Below are positions 1 through 8,742 of a stretch of 14,813 bases of DNA, one piece after another. The position numbers were made by a program, and so were the translations under genes. The stretch lies in contig DDPM01000052.1 of assembly GCA_002342165.1 (NCBI GenBank), positions 3,157-17,969 of the forward strand. The letters are read 5' to 3'. The DNA is from Hylemonella sp. UBA2468. Lineage in GTDB: Bacteria; Pseudomonadota; Gammaproteobacteria; Burkholderiales; Burkholderiaceae_C. The notes below the pieces were generated by a model. It did no database searches and had not been told where the DNA came from. It was given only the letters and a program-made list of their open reading frames with translations. Positions within the stretch are counted from its first letter, which is position 1, and every line of letters starts with the position of its first letter.

Positions 1-729
1 GCCCTTAAAGACCGCTTGATGAGCGAAAACCTGGACGCCATGGCCCGGCGTTTAGGCGAAATGCAAGCCAAGATGATGCAATTGGAAGCCTTAGGCGAGC
101 GGGTATCGGGCTTGGCGGGCCTCAACCCGGCCGAAATTAAGGTGCAGCCTGGCCGTGGCGGTGTTTCCATCGAGGGAAAACCTCTGTCGTTGAACGAGGT
201 CAAGTCGGTGATGAGTGAGCTCGAGCAGGCCAGCGACCTGAGGGTGGACATGCTGTCGATCATGGAAAGTCGCCTGATGGAGCAAAAAATTCGCTCCATG
301 ATGGTGCCCACTCAACCACCCGTTTCAGGCCCTGTAGGTTCGGGATTTGGTTGGCGTATTGACCCTTTTAGTGGGCATAACGCCATGCACAGCGGAATTG
401 ACTTTGTCGCGACCGTGGGTACTCCGGTGTTCGCCGCTGCCGGTGGCGTGGTGGTTTCCCAAGAATGGATGTCGGAGTATGGTCTGGTTTTGGAAATCGA
501 TCATGGTCAAGACTTATTGACCCGTTACGCACATTTGTCCAGATCCACGGTGCGTAAGGGCGATTTGGTCAAACGTGGCCAGCGCATTGCCGATGTGGGC
601 AATACCGGACGCTCTACCGGACCCCATTTGCATTTTGAGGTTTTGGTGCGCGGTGTGCCTCAAGATCCCCAAAAATTCCTCACTGCCAGTCGTGCTGCCT
701 CACCCCCGGCACTCCAAGCCAAGCGCTGA
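1..729 (+). CDS. M23/LytM-family peptidase, 5'-partial
   Basis: This is the 3' part of a gene for a zinc-dependent murein endopeptidase of the M23 (LytM/DUF5930-like) type, which would act on peptidoglycan in the periplasm. The reading frame is open to the first base of the window, so the real start, and any membrane anchor or signal sequence, lies upstream; the TTG/ATG at 16-21 need not be the start. The first ~40 residues are rich in Leu, Met, Glu and Arg in a pattern suggesting a coiled coil. The C-terminal domain has the complete metal site: the HxxxD motif HSGID (His codon 388-390, Asp 400-402), YAHL (His 532-534) and the HxH motif HLHFEV (His 625-627 and 631-633), with the usual GNTGRSTGPHLHFE context. 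It therefore looks catalytically competent. It ends 78 bases before secA on the same strand, a common Burkholderiales neighbourhood. The exact cleavage target cannot be read from sequence. Confidence 0.93.
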   Translation, partial: ALKDRLMSENLDAMARRLGEMQAKMMQLEALGERVSGLAGLNPAEIKVQPGRGGVSIEGKPLSLNEVKSVMSELEQASDLRVDMLSIMESRLMEQKIRSMMVPTQPPVSGPVGSGFGWRIDPFSGHNAMHSGIDFVATVGTPVFAAAGGVVVSQEWMSEYGLVLEIDHGQDLLTRYAHLSRSTVRKGDLVKRGQRIADVGNTGRSTGPHLHFEVLVRGVPQDPQKFLTASRAASPPALQAKR

Positions 730-757
730 TTTGCAGCTTAGGTCCAAACGTTAGAAT
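729..757 (+). promoter_or_regulatory. Candidate sigma70 promoter for secA
   Basis: The 78-base gap between the peptidase gene and secA contains TAGAAT (752-757), one mismatch from the -10 consensus. Upstream, TTGCAG at 731-736 could be a -35 but gives only a 15-base spacer; shifting to 17 bases leaves a poor -35 (729-734). Transcription would start near 764, giving a leader of about 45 bases before the secA ATG. Read-through from the peptidase gene is equally possible, since no terminator is seen. Confidence 0.4.
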
Positions 758-760
758 CCA

Positions 761-799
761 AGGCTGTTTTCACCTTTGACGTCAGCCTCTGAACAGGCT
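761..799 (+). promoter_or_regulatory. secA leader with two competing hairpins
   Basis: Three short segments are mutually complementary: AGGCTG (761-766), CAGCCT (783-788) and AGGCT (795-799). The middle segment can pair with the first (6 bp, 16-base loop) or with the third (5 bp, 6-base loop). The third segment contains the only Shine-Dalgarno-like bases (AGG, 795-797) upstream of the ATG at 808, so the second hairpin would hide the ribosome-binding site. If transcription starts near 764 the first arm is only partly present. The stems are short and no folding energy was computed. Confidence 0.3.
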
Positions 800-807
800 T
801 GATCTGC

Positions 808-3543
808 ATGTTCAATAACTTCCTCACCCAACTTTTTGGTAGCCGCAATGAGCGCTTGCTCAAGCAATACCGAACCACCGTCACTCGAATCAACGCACTA
901 GAGACTCGCTACGAGAACCTCTCTGATGAAGAATTGCGAGCCTGTACCGAGAGCTTTAAAAAGCGCTTGGCAGAAGGAGAGGCAATGGACGATCTGTTGC
1001 CCGAGGCCTTTGCTGTGGTGCGTGAGGGGTCCAAGCGTGTCATGAAAATGCGCCACTTTGACGTGCAGATGCTTGGCGGCATGGCCTTGCACCAAGGAAA
1101 GATTGCCGAAATGCGCACGGGTGAGGGCAAGACACTCACCGCTACGCTGCCGGTGTATCTGAATGCACTGGCTGGGCATGGTGTCCATGTGGTCACGGTC
1201 AACGACTACTTGGCCAGCCGGGATGCGGTTTGGATGGGCAAGCTCTACAGCTTTTTGGGTTTGACCGTTGGTGTGAATTTGCCCAACGCTTCACGTGAAG
1301 ACAAGCAAGCTGCCTATCGAGCCGACATCACCTACGGCACCAATAACGAATTTGGCTTTGACTACCTGCGTGACAACATGGTGTACGAAGCAGCGGACCG
1401 CGTGCAGCGTGGCCAGCACTTTGCCATTGTGGACGAGGTGGATTCGATCCTGATTGACGAAGCCCGCACGCCTTTGATCATCAGTGGGCAGGCGGAAGAC
1501 CACACCGCCATGTACATCTCCATCAACAAGGTGGTCCCCCAACTCAAACGACAGGAGGGCGAAGAAGACCCCCGCACTGGCGAAGGTGTGATCACCCCGG
1601 GCGACTTCACGGTTGATGAAAAAAGCCACCAAGTGTTTCTGACCGAGCAGGGTCACGAAAACGCAGAGCGCATTTTGAGCCAGGCCGGCTTGTTGCCCGA
1701 AGGCGCGAGCTTGTACGACCCTAGCCATATTTCCCTGATGCACCATGCGTATGCGGCCTTGCGGGCCCATCATCTGTTCCACCGTGACCAGCACTATGTG
1801 GTGCAAAACGGTGAAATTGTCATCGTGGACGAATTCACCGGTCGCTTGATGACGGGCCGCCGCTGGAGCGATGGCTTGCATCAAGCTGTAGAGGCCAAGG
1901 AAGGTGTGTCTATTCAGGCCGAAAACCAAACCTTGGCGTCCATCACGTTCCAAAACTATTTCCGCCTGTACGACAAGCTCAGCGGCATGACCGGCACAGC
2001 CGACACCGAGGCCTATGAGTTTCAGGAAATTTACGGGCTGGAAACGGTGGTCATTCCGCCCAACAAGCCCAGCTGCCGTGACGACCAGCACGACCGTGTG
2101 TACAAAACCACCCAAGAAAAATACGTTGCTGCCCTAGCGGATATTCGCGAGTGCCATACACGGGGCCAGCCCGTGTTGGTGGGCACCACGTCTATTGAAA
2201 ACTCGGAAATCATTGCGCGACTGCTGCAAGAGGCCAAATTGCCACACCAGGTCCTTAACGCCAAACAACATGCCAAAGAGGCTGACATCATTGCCCAAGC
2301 AGGCCGCGCGGGCATGATCACCATTGCCACCAATATGGCCGGTCGGGGTACCGACATTGTGTTGGGCGGCAATGTGGAAAAAGCTGTGGAAACCGTTCAA
2401 GCCCAAGCAGGGTTGAGTGCCTCCGAGCAGCAAGCTCAAATAGACGCCCTGCGTGTGCAGTGGATCAAAGACCATGAACAGGTCAAGTCTTTGGGGGGGT
2501 TGCGCATCATTGCCACCGAGCGCCATGAATCGCGTCGAATTGACAACCAGTTGCGTGGTCGATCCGGCCGCCAAGGGGACCCCGGCTCGTCAAGGTTTTA
2601 CTTGAGTTTGGACGATTCGCTCATGCGCATTTTTGCGGGCGAGCGGGTTAAAGCCATCATGGACCGCCTGAAAATGCCAGAGGGCGAAGCCATTGAGGCG
2701 GGTATGGTGTCTCGCAGCATTGAAAGTGCGCAGCGCAAGGTAGAGGCACGCAACTTTGACATCCGCAAGCAACTGCTTGAATACGACGATGTGTCCAATG
2801 ACCAGCGCAAGGTCATTTACCAGCAGCGCAATGCCATCTTGGACGCGCAAGACCTGTCGGCCCAAATCGCTTCATTGCGCGAAGGCTGCTTTACCGATTT
2901 GGTGCGCCAATATGTGCCTGAGGAGTCGGTAGAAGAGCAGTGGGATTTGGCTGGCTTGCAAAAACAGTTACAGGACGAGTGGCAAGTGCCTTTGGATTTG
3001 CTGGGTTGGGTGAGCCAGTCCAGTTCTGTGACCGACGAGGACGTGCTGCACCAAGTGCTCGAAGCCGCTCATGCCGCATTTGAAGCCAAACTGACCCAAG
3101 CCGGGGCAGCCAATTTGACCAGTTTTGAGCGCGTGGTGCTGCTGCAAAGCATCGACACCCATTGGCGTGACCACTTGAGCGCCTTGGATTATCTGCGCCA
3201 AGGCATCCACCTCAGGGGCTACGCCCAAAAGCAGCCCAAGCAAGAATACAAACGAGAGGCATTTGAGTTGTTTGGGCAGTTGCTGGATGTCGTGCGCAAT
3301 GAGGTCACCCGTTTGATGATGACGGTGCGCATTCAGTCTGCCGAACAAATCGATCAGGCTGCCCAAGCGCTCGAGTCTGAGGCGGAGCGTATCTCCAACA
3401 TCACCTACACCGCCCCCACCGAAACCGGAGAGGCAGAAACCATCGCTGAGCCGACCAGCAATTTGCCTCGGGTGGGTCGAAATGAGGCCTGCCCTTGCGG
3501 TAGCGGAAAAAAATTCAAGTTTTGCCACGGCAAGTTAAGATAA
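808..3543 (+). CDS. secA: Protein translocase ATPase SecA
   Basis: SecA is the cytoplasmic/peripheral-membrane ATPase that pushes preproteins through SecYEG. The 911-residue product is full length for the family. Walker A is MRTGEGKT at residues 102-109, with the lysine at 108 and the DEVD Walker B starting at D209, the same numbers as in E. coli SecA. These positions support the ATG at 808 over the in-frame TTG at 799. The nucleotide-binding fold continues with helicase motifs such as [10 protein letters not shown] and the [12 protein letters not shown] stretch. The C-terminus is an intact SEC-C zinc finger (C895, C897, C906, H907), which in the family binds SecB and phospholipid. The Shine-Dalgarno sequence is weak (CAGG, 794-797). 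argJ follows after only 19 bases. In E. coli, SecM arrest controls secA; no SecM-like reading frame is seen here, so control, if any, may be through the leader. Confidence 0.99.
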   Translation: MFNNFLTQLFGSRNERLLKQYRTTVTRINALETRYENLSDEELRACTESFKKRLAEGEAMDDLLPEAFAVVREGSKRVMKMRHFDVQMLGGMALHQGKIAEMRTGEGKTLTATLPVYLNALAGHGVHVVTVNDYLASRDAVWMGKLYSFLGLTVGVNLPNASREDKQAAYRADITYGTNNEFGFDYLRDNMVYEAADRVQRGQHFAIVDEVDSILIDEARTPLIISGQAEDHTAMYISINKVVPQLKRQEGEEDPRTGEGVITPGDFTVDEKSHQVFLTEQGHENAERILSQAGLLPEGASLYDPSHISLMHHAYAALRAHHLFHRDQHYVVQNGEIVIVDEFTGRLMTGRRWSDGLHQAVEAKEGVSIQAENQTLASITFQNYFRLYDKLSGMTGTADTEAYEFQEIYGLETVVIPPNKPSCRDDQHDRVYKTTQEKYVAALADIRECHTRGQPVLVGTTSIENSEIIARLLQEAKLPHQVLNAKQHAKEADIIAQAGRAGMITIATNMAGRGTDIVLGGNVEKAVETVQAQAGLSASEQQAQIDALRVQWIKDHEQVKSLGGLRIIATERHESRRIDNQLRGRSGRQGDPGSSRFYLSLDDSLMRIFAGERVKAIMDRLKMPEGEAIEAGMVSRSIESAQRKVEARNFDIRKQLLEYDDVSNDQRKVIYQQRNAILDAQDLSAQIASLREGCFTDLVRQYVPEESVEEQWDLAGLQKQLQDEWQVPLDLLGWVSQSSSVTDEDVLHQVLEAAHAAFEAKLTQAGAANLTSFERVVLLQSIDTHWRDHLSALDYLRQGIHLRGYAQKQPKQEYKREAFELFGQLLDVVRNEVTRLMMTVRIQSAEQIDQAAQALESEAERISNITYTAPTETGEAETIAEPTSNLPRVGRNEACPCGSGKKFKFCHGKLR

Positions 3544-3562
3544 TTTATTCAAAGTTTTTTTC

Positions 3563-4792
3563 ATGGCTGTCAACCTCAAGGCTCCCCAAGCCGCAGACCT
3601 TTTACCCGTTCCTGGTGTGCGTATCGGGGTGGCGCAGGCGGGTATTAAAAAACCCAACCGCAAAGACCTCACGGTGTTTTTATTAGACGAAGGCGCATGC
3701 GTAGGCGGCGTGTTCACCACCAATCGTTTTTGTGCCGCACCGGTTCAGGTTTGCCGCGAACATTTGAGCGCCAAGGCGGGCATTCGTGCCCTGGTCGTCA
3801 ACACCGGCAATGCCAATGCAGGCACCGGGGAAGCAGGGTTGGTCCATGCACGCCGCACTTGTGACTCCTTGGCACAGCATTTGGCGCTGAAGCCCGAGCA
3901 AATAATGCCGTTTTCCACTGGCGTGATCATGGAGCCCTTGCCCATTGACCGGCTTGAAGCCGGTCTACCAGCCGCGTTGACCGATGCGCAGCCCAATAAC
4001 TGGATGCGTGCAGCCGAAGGCATCATGACCACCGACACCTTGCCCAAAGGTTTGAGCACACAAGTGCAAGTGGGCGGCGCCACTGTGACCATCACCGGTA
4101 TCAGTAAAGGGGCAGGCATGATACGCCCCAATATGGCCACCATGCTGGGCTTTGTGGCCACCGATGCCTGCATCGACCCCAACCTGATGGATGATCTGGC
4201 GCATGAACTGGCAGAAGGTTCTTTCAACCGCATCACTGTGGATGGAGACACTTCCACCAACGATTCATTTGTGGTGATGGCCAGTAATCAATCCGCCCAT
4301 GCGCCCATCACCTCTTGGACAAGCCCCGAGGGAGCTGCTCTTAAATCCGCTTTGATGGGTGTGGCGCGGCGCTTGGCTCAAGCGATCGTTCGTGATGGTG
4401 AGGGTGCGACCAAGTTCATCACCGTGCAGGTACAAAACGGTCGCACGGCGCAAGAGTGTCGGCAAGTTGCCTACGCCATTGCGCATTCGCCATTGGTCAA
4501 AACCGCTTTTTTTGCCAGCGACCCCAATTTAGGGCGTATTTTGGCGGCAGTGGGCTATGCCGGTATTGCCGATCTGGATCAGTCCACCATAGACTTGTTT
4601 TTGGACGATGTGCATGTGGCGGTTCAGGGGGGGCGAAACCCTGCCTATCTCGAAGCAGATGGCCAGCGCGTCATGAAGCAAAGCGAAATCACGGTGAGGG
4701 TGTTGCTGGGCCGCGGCTCTGCTGAGGACACCGTGTGGACTTGCGACTTCAGCCACGAGTACGTGACCATCAACGCCGACTACCGGTCTTGA
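3563..4792 (+). CDS. argJ: Glutamate N-acetyltransferase / amino-acid acetyltransferase ArgJ
   Basis: ArgJ transfers the acetyl group of N-acetylornithine to glutamate (cyclic arginine pathway) and, in bifunctional forms, also makes N-acetylglutamate from acetyl-CoA. The 409-residue product is normal length. The self-cleavage site is intact: [16 protein letters not shown], where cleavage between A192 and T193 would give alpha (1-192) and beta (193-409) chains with T193 as the new N-terminal nucleophile. Other conserved stretches are NTGNANAGTG near residue 80, GEGATKF and [15 protein letters not shown]. The ATG at 3563 lies 19 bases after the secA stop with no clear Shine-Dalgarno, suggesting co-transcription with secA. 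Whether it is mono- or bifunctional cannot be decided from this window. The stop codon touches the next gene: the sequence TTGATGA at 4789-4795 contains both its TGA and a possible ATG. Confidence 0.98.
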   Translation: MAVNLKAPQAADLLPVPGVRIGVAQAGIKKPNRKDLTVFLLDEGACVGGVFTTNRFCAAPVQVCREHLSAKAGIRALVVNTGNANAGTGEAGLVHARRTCDSLAQHLALKPEQIMPFSTGVIMEPLPIDRLEAGLPAALTDAQPNNWMRAAEGIMTTDTLPKGLSTQVQVGGATVTITGISKGAGMIRPNMATMLGFVATDACIDPNLMDDLAHELAEGSFNRITVDGDTSTNDSFVVMASNQSAHAPITSWTSPEGAALKSALMGVARRLAQAIVRDGEGATKFITVQVQNGRTAQECRQVAYAIAHSPLVKTAFFASDPNLGRILAAVGYAGIADLDQSTIDLFLDDVHVAVQGGRNPAYLEADGQRVMKQSEITVRVLLGRGSAEDTVWTCDFSHEYVTINADYRS

Positions 4793-4833
4793 TGACCGGT
4801 CCAGATCAAAGATCCTGCCCCTCAAATTTTGTA

Positions 4834-5718
4834 ATGCAAGAACAACTCGAACGCCTTCTGACCCGCGCCGAACAATTGATGCAGCGGATTGAGACGCTGT
4901 TTCCACAGCCTTTGGCGCAGCCCGACTGGTCGGCCTCAATAGCATTTCGCTACCGCAAGCGCAGTTCTGGCCACGCCGTGATCGAGCCGATTCGCCAAGT
5001 GGCAGCCATGCAGCTGGAGCAATTGAAGGAAATTGGACCTCAAAAAGAAAAAATCCAGCGCAACACTGAGCAGTTTGTAAACGGGCAGCCTGCCAACAAC
5101 GTGTTGCTGACGGGCGCGCGCGGTACGGGCAAGTCGTCCCTCATACGCGCCTGTTTGCACCACTATGCACCTCAGGGCTTGCGCCTGATTGAGGTAGACA
5201 AGGCTGACATGGTGGATCTGCCTGATTTGGTGGAGGCCGTGAGTGATCGCCCCGAAAAATTTATTGTGTTTTGCGATGACTTGAGCTTTGATGAGGGCGA
5301 TGCCGGATACAAAGCGCTCAAGTCTATTTTGGACGGTTCCTTGACTGCCACCACGGCCAATGTGCTGATTTATGTCACCAGCAACCGCCGCCACCTGTTG
5401 CCCGAGTACATGAAGGACAACCTCAGTTACACCCACACCGAAGATGGCGAAGTGCATCCAGGTGAGGTGATTGAAGAAAAAATTTCACTATCTGAGCGTT
5501 TTGGTTTGTGGGTCAGCTTTTACCCTTTCAGCCAAAACGAATACCTCACCATTGTGGTCCAGTGGTTGAGTTCTTTTGGTGTGGATGCTGCTGCCATAGA
5601 GGCGGCCAAGCCTGAATCTTTGGTTTGGGCCCTAGAGCGTGGTTCGCGCAGCGGGCGCGTAGCCTATCAGTTTGCCCGAGACTATGCTGGGCGGCATACC
5701 AGTTCCAGTGCCGCTTAG
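4834..5718 (+). CDS. DUF815-type AAA ATP-binding protein
   Basis: This is a predicted cytoplasmic AAA-type ATPase of the DUF815 family (Pfam name from memory), whose cellular role is, as far as I know, unassigned. Walker A is GARGTGKS (residues 94-101, K100), followed by a Walker B-like strand, FIVFCDDLSFDEGD, about 50 residues on; STSNRRHL-like sensor-1 context appears as YVTSNRRHLLPEY. The N-terminal ~40 residues form a Leu/Glu-rich helix. Two starts are possible: ATG 4834 (294 aa, chosen because MQEQLERLL looks like the natural start of the helix) or ATG 4792 (308 aa), which overlaps the argJ stop as ATGA and would be translationally coupled. Neither has a good Shine-Dalgarno. It continues the secA-argJ strand and precedes mutT by 52 bases. 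Target or partner cannot be inferred. Confidence 0.9.
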   Translation: MQEQLERLLTRAEQLMQRIETLFPQPLAQPDWSASIAFRYRKRSSGHAVIEPIRQVAAMQLEQLKEIGPQKEKIQRNTEQFVNGQPANNVLLTGARGTGKSSLIRACLHHYAPQGLRLIEVDKADMVDLPDLVEAVSDRPEKFIVFCDDLSFDEGDAGYKALKSILDGSLTATTANVLIYVTSNRRHLLPEYMKDNLSYTHTEDGEVHPGEVIEEKISLSERFGLWVSFYPFSQNEYLTIVVQWLSSFGVDAAAIEAAKPESLVWALERGSRSGRVAYQFARDYAGRHTSSSAA

Positions 5719-5770
5719 GTACGACCCTTTGCGAAGCTCTGGCGACTCCTTGCAAAGTAAGCGAGTCCCT

Positions 5771-6244
5771 ATGGTGGCAGACCCCCACCTCAAAAGGTCT
5801 CAAGCCGGTGACCGACCCATCACTGAAGTGGCAGTAGGTGTTTTGATTCGTGCCGATGGCGCTTTTTTGCTCACCTCACGCCCCTCGGACAAGGTCTATG
5901 CCGGTTATTGGGAGTTTCCAGGCGGCAAGCTCGAAGCTGGGGAAACCGTGCTGACGGCCTTAGCACGTGAGCTCCGAGAAGAGCTGGGAGTGCACATCAC
6001 CCAAGCCGAGTTATGGAAAACCGAAATGGTGGACTATCCCCATGCCCTTGTGCGCTTGAATTTTTGCAAAGTGTCGGCCTGGGAAGGAACTTTGCAAATG
6101 CTGGAGGGGCAAAGTCACAGCTGGGAACAGTTACCTGTTGCAGCCCATCCGGTTCTGCCTGGCACCCTACCCGTGTTGGCTTGGCTGGCGCAGGAGTGGG
6201 GTTTTAGCGGGCCCACTTGCTCCAGCAGCGTCAGCCCAGCTTAG
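5771..6244 (+). CDS. mutT: Nudix hydrolase, MutT-type (8-oxo-dGTP diphosphatase)
   Basis: A small cytoplasmic Nudix hydrolase of the MutT group, which removes oxidised guanine nucleotides (8-oxo-dGTP to the monophosphate) and so prevents A:T to C:G changes. The Nudix box is complete at residues 52-74 (G-x5-E-x7-RE-L-x-EE-x-G-V), preceded by the MutT-like YWEFPGG. Length from ATG 5771 is 157 aa, typical of stand-alone MutT; the frame is open further upstream to 5672 but that would overlap the ATPase gene by 47 bases, so the internal ATG is preferred. There is no thiamine-synthase-like C-terminal extension as seen in some relatives. Its last 14 bases overlap the end of convergent yacG. Substrate is inferred from the family; other Nudix substrates cannot be excluded. 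Confidence 0.92.
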   Translation: MVADPHLKRSQAGDRPITEVAVGVLIRADGAFLLTSRPSDKVYAGYWEFPGGKLEAGETVLTALARELREELGVHITQAELWKTEMVDYPHALVRLNFCKVSAWEGTLQMLEGQSHSWEQLPVAAHPVLPGTLPVLAWLAQEWGFSGPTCSSSVSPA

Positions 6245-6425
6245 GGTCGCCAAAAGCTTGGTCGTCGGGCGGCGCCTCAGCCGGCATGCGAAAGCTCTCG
6301 CTGGCCCATGCGCCAAAGTCGATGTGCTTACAACGCTCGCAACAAAAAGGTCGGTAGGGGTTACTCGGGGCAAACACACTGTCTTGCCCGCAGGCGGGGC
6401 AGGGTACCGTTCTCACCGAGCTCAT
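6231..6425 (-). CDS. yacG: DNA gyrase inhibitor / zinc-binding protein YacG
   Basis: YacG is a small zinc-finger protein that in E. coli binds GyrB and inhibits gyrase. The 64-residue product has the signature Cx2Cx15Cx3C site (C9, C12, C28, C32) and the characteristic NPYRPFC-ERCK-IDFGAW run, followed by an acidic/proline-rich tail. The ATG at 6425 is chosen because it overlaps the zapD stop as ATGA, a standard coupled arrangement; an in-frame TTG two codons upstream (6431) is less likely. It is the last gene of the pilD-coaE-zapD-yacG run. Its final 14 bases are shared with the convergent mutT gene, so no separate terminator fits between them. Confidence 0.95.
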   Translation of the reverse strand: MSSVRTVPCPACGQDSVFAPSNPYRPFCCERCKHIDFGAWASESFRMPAEAPPDDQAFGDPKLG

Positions 6426-7177
6426 GAGCAAAGGGTCAGTTCAAACGGGGTATTGCCAGTGCTGGCCAAAAGACGGTCTGAATCGTCGTGCGTCATGAGC
6501 CGAATAGACACGATCAAGCGGTTGCCGCTGATTTCTGGAATCAGCTTCAAATAGGGGTCGATTTTGAGGCGCAGCAACTGGTAGGTGCGACCTTGAGGCA
6601 AGTTTTGCTGGAATTGGCCCTCAGTGGTTATGACCTTTTGAGGCACACCAGAGTCGCGTTGCAGCTTCAAGAGCAGCAGCACCGATTCAGCAAACGGAAT
6701 AAGGGTGGACACCCAGCGGTTCAAGTCGGCTCGGCGCCGCTCTGGGGTGCGGTGCTGCCAAGCGTAGTAAGCAGGCAAATCAAATTCGCAGGTGCCCCCG
6801 GGGATGGCAATTCGGCTGCGAATGCTCATCAACCAGTCTATCTCAGTGAGGGCATTGCCTGCCTTGCCAGGAAGGGCGTTGAGCTGGTTGAAGTATTGAT
6901 CGAGCTGACCTATGACTTCATCGAGCATTTGCTCATCTATGGAGGGATTGCCACGGTAGGCTGACAGGGCGCTTTTTTGTTTGTCCAAGTCTTTCAGAAT
7001 ATCGGACTTCAAGTCCGAACGAGCCCCGACGTCCATGATCTCGAATATGCTGGCAATGGCAAAGTGATGGTCGGTGGGGGTGTCGCGCGCCATCAGCTCA
7101 AACAAGCGCTCGAAGAGCTTTTCCAGCCGCAAATAAGTGCGGATACGCTCGTTAAATGGGTATTCGTAAAGAATCAC
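6422..7177 (-). CDS. zapD: Cell division protein ZapD
   Basis: ZapD (DUF1342) binds the C-terminus of FtsZ and cross-links protofilaments into bundles at the division ring. The 251-residue product starts [14 protein letters not shown], a strong family hallmark, followed by a long mostly helical N-terminal part and a beta-rich C-terminal domain; no membrane segment is present. The start is GTG (7177), 22 bases after the coaE stop; the only upstream purine-rich stretch is GGAA at 7186-7189, so initiation looks weak unless coupled. An eight-codon mini-reading frame bridges the coaE stop and this GTG (see findings). The stop overlaps the yacG start by ATGA. In the family zapD, coaE and yacG are very often adjacent, so the context agrees with the call. 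Confidence 0.97.
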   Translation of the reverse strand: MILYEYPFNERIRTYLRLEKLFERLFELMARDTPTDHHFAIASIFEIMDVGARSDLKSDILKDLDKQKSALSAYRGNPSIDEQMLDEVIGQLDQYFNQLNALPGKAGNALTEIDWLMSIRSRIAIPGGTCEFDLPAYYAWQHRTPERRRADLNRWVSTLIPFAESVLLLLKLQRDSGVPQKVITTEGQFQQNLPQGRTYQLLRLKIDPYLKLIPEISGNRLIVSIRLMTHDDSDRLLASTGNTPFELTLCS

Positions 7178-7199
7178 GCTAGGAATTCCGGTTGGCGCA

Positions 7200-7799
7200 T
7201 CATAGCCCGAAGCTTGGAGCCAGCCGCGCCACTTCAGCCCTTAATTCATCCAGAGTTACCCCATCATTCAACACCACCACATCTGCAGCAGCCAAGCGCT
7301 GTGCTCGTGTGGCTTGGTTTTGGATAATGGATTGAACCTGCTCGGCAGTCATGCCGCTGCGTGCCATGGTGCGTTGTATTTGGGTTTGCGGCGAGCAGTC
7401 CACCACCAGCACTTGGTCCATCAGTGGCTTCCAGTGACCAGATTCCACCAGCAGGGGGATTTCGCACACCACGCAGGTGGCTCCAGCCCTCTGGGCAGCT
7501 TGCATTTGGCGGAGCAACTCTTGCCGCACCAAGGGGTGGATGATGGCTTCCAGTTGCAGTTTGGCTGCAGGGTCGGCAAATACCTTGGCGCGCATGAGGT
7601 CGCGGTCCAGCGCGCCGCTGGAGTGGATCAGGCTGGGTCCAAATGCCTTGGCTATGGCGGGGAGAGCGGCTCCGCCTGAGGCCGTTAAGGCTCGTGAAAT
7701 CGCGTCGGCATCAATCAAGGTGGCGCCAAGCTCCACCAGTAGGGCTGCCACGGTGCTTTTGCCGCTGCCTATTCCGCCTGTGAGTCCCAGTTTGAACAT
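7200..7799 (-). CDS. coaE: Dephospho-CoA kinase
   Basis: CoaE phosphorylates the 3'-hydroxyl of the ribose in dephospho-CoA, the last step of coenzyme A synthesis, in the cytoplasm. The 199-residue protein is normal length. The P-loop is GGIGSGKST (residues 8-16, K14) directly at the N-terminus, followed by the conserved LIDADAISR substrate segment and IIHP and IPLLVESG motifs typical of the family. ATG 7799 lies 13 bases after the pilD stop, with an AGG about 8 bases upstream. It sits between pilD and zapD on the same strand, so it is presumably co-transcribed with them. The TGA stop shares bases with an ATG (TGATG) that opens a mini-frame reaching zapD. Confidence 0.98.
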   Translation of the reverse strand: MFKLGLTGGIGSGKSTVAALLVELGATLIDADAISRALTASGGAALPAIAKAFGPSLIHSSGALDRDLMRAKVFADPAAKLQLEAIIHPLVRQELLRQMQAAQRAGATCVVCEIPLLVESGHWKPLMDQVLVVDCSPQTQIQRTMARSGMTAEQVQSIIQNQATRAQRLAAADVVVLNDGVTLDELRAEVARLAPSFGL

Positions 7800-7812
7800 A
7801 TGAAGCCTGGCT

Positions 7813-8709
7813 TTAAAGCCCCCAATCTAGAGGCGAACAAACCAAATGCAGCAGGCCACCCGAAGCCAAAAAAGGGCCAAATGGCACATGGCCGCCTTCG
7901 CGAAGGCGGTGCTTCATTTTTAGCAAAATGCCCACCAGTGCTCCGGTTACGGAAGCCATCAACACCACAGGGACCAGTGCCGTCCAACCCAGCCATGCAC
8001 CTAACGCAGCCAGCAGTTTGAAGTCGCCAAAACCCATTCCCTCTTTGCCCGTGATGAACTTGAATACCCAGTAAATGCTCCACAAAAACAGGTAACCCGC
8101 CACAGCCCCCCACAACGCATCTACCAAGGGCACAGAAGTCCATTTCAGAGCAGAGACGACCAGCCCGCCCCAAAGTAGGGGCTGGGTGAGGTTATCAGGC
8201 AGCAAAGTGGTGTCCCAATCTATCCACGCCAAGGCTAGCAGGACGCTCAAAAAAGCAGCCCACGCCCCTGCAGTGGGCGATAGGCCCCAACGTCCCGCGC
8301 AGTATGCAAAGATGCAGCCGGTCGCAATTTCTATTAGGGGGTAACGAAAGCTGATGGGGTGCTTACAAGAGGCGCACTTCCCGCGCAGCATCAAAAAACT
8401 CAGCACGGGAATATTCTCAAACCAACGAATACGGTGTGAGCAGGCAGGGCATTGGGAGCGCGGCGTGACCAAGTTGTAGGGCGCCAGGGGCGGGGAGTTG
8501 GAAGGGGTATCAGCAGCAATTTCCAAGTCTGGGTTTTGCCCATTGAACTCCGCACACTCCCGAGCCCATTCTTGCTCCAACATGCGTGGCAAACGCAAGA
8601 TGACCACATTTAAAAAGCTGCCGATCAGCAAACCCAAAAAAGCTGCTCCGGGCACCAAAATGTTGCGCCATTCAGCTGAAAACAGTGTCCAGTCTGTACT
8701 TGGCAGCAC
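7813..8709 (-). CDS. pilD: Prepilin peptidase / N-methyltransferase PilD
   Basis: PilD is the inner-membrane aspartic protease that trims type IV prepilins (and type II secretion pseudopilins) after the glycine and methylates the new N-terminus. The 298-residue product begins with a membrane helix (about 18-40) carrying GSFLNVVILRLP. It has the cytoplasmic zinc tetracysteine site (C87, C90, C112, C115) and then several membrane helices. Protease residues are present: D164/D166 in IDWDTTLLPD and D229 in the GMGFGDFK (GxGD) motif; HVPFGPFLASGG is also typical. The start is GTG (8709), backed by a good Shine-Dalgarno (CAGGAG on the minus strand, about 7 bases upstream). Normally pilD follows pilC directly; here two opposite-strand genes separate them, so pilD must have its own promoter, which would have to overlap the start of the divergent gene at 8743. 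Confidence 0.97.
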   Translation of the reverse strand: MLPSTDWTLFSAEWRNILVPGAAFLGLLIGSFLNVVILRLPRMLEQEWARECAEFNGQNPDLEIAADTPSNSPPLAPYNLVTPRSQCPACSHRIRWFENIPVLSFLMLRGKCASCKHPISFRYPLIEIATGCIFAYCAGRWGLSPTAGAWAAFLSVLLALAWIDWDTTLLPDNLTQPLLWGGLVVSALKWTSVPLVDALWGAVAGYLFLWSIYWVFKFITGKEGMGFGDFKLLAALGAWLGWTALVPVVLMASVTGALVGILLKMKHRLREGGHVPFGPFLASGGLLHLVCSPLDWGL

Positions 8710-8742
8710 GGCTACACTCCTGCAACTTTAAAAATACAGACC

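Noticed and set aside
16..21. TTG/ATG at 16-21 as the true start of the peptidase gene
   Set aside because: The frame is open to base 1 and the residues before the ATG (ALKDRL) continue the same helical pattern, so the gene is better read as truncated by the window edge.
1291..2115. Long open frame of 274 codons antisense to secA
   Set aside because: It lies wholly inside secA on the other strand, has no recognisable motif or ribosome-binding site, and its composition (many His, Val, Gly) is typical of a shadow frame of a high-quality coding sequence.
3505..3513. In-frame A AAA AAA slippery run in the secA zinc-finger codons
   Set aside because: It encodes the expected GKK of the SEC-C motif, no downstream stimulating structure is evident, and the intact frame gives the full conserved C-terminus.
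2968..3528. Open frame of 186 codons antisense to the 3' part of secA
   Set aside because: Fully contained in secA, no domain recognised; shadow frame.
4936..5457. Antisense open frame of 173 codons within the DUF815 gene
   Set aside because: Contained in a gene with clear Walker motifs; no independent coding evidence.
5672..5770. 33-residue N-terminal extension of mutT overlapping the DUF815 gene
   Set aside because: The extra residues do not resemble a Nudix N-terminus and would overlap the preceding gene by 47 bases; ATG 5771 gives a normal-length MutT.
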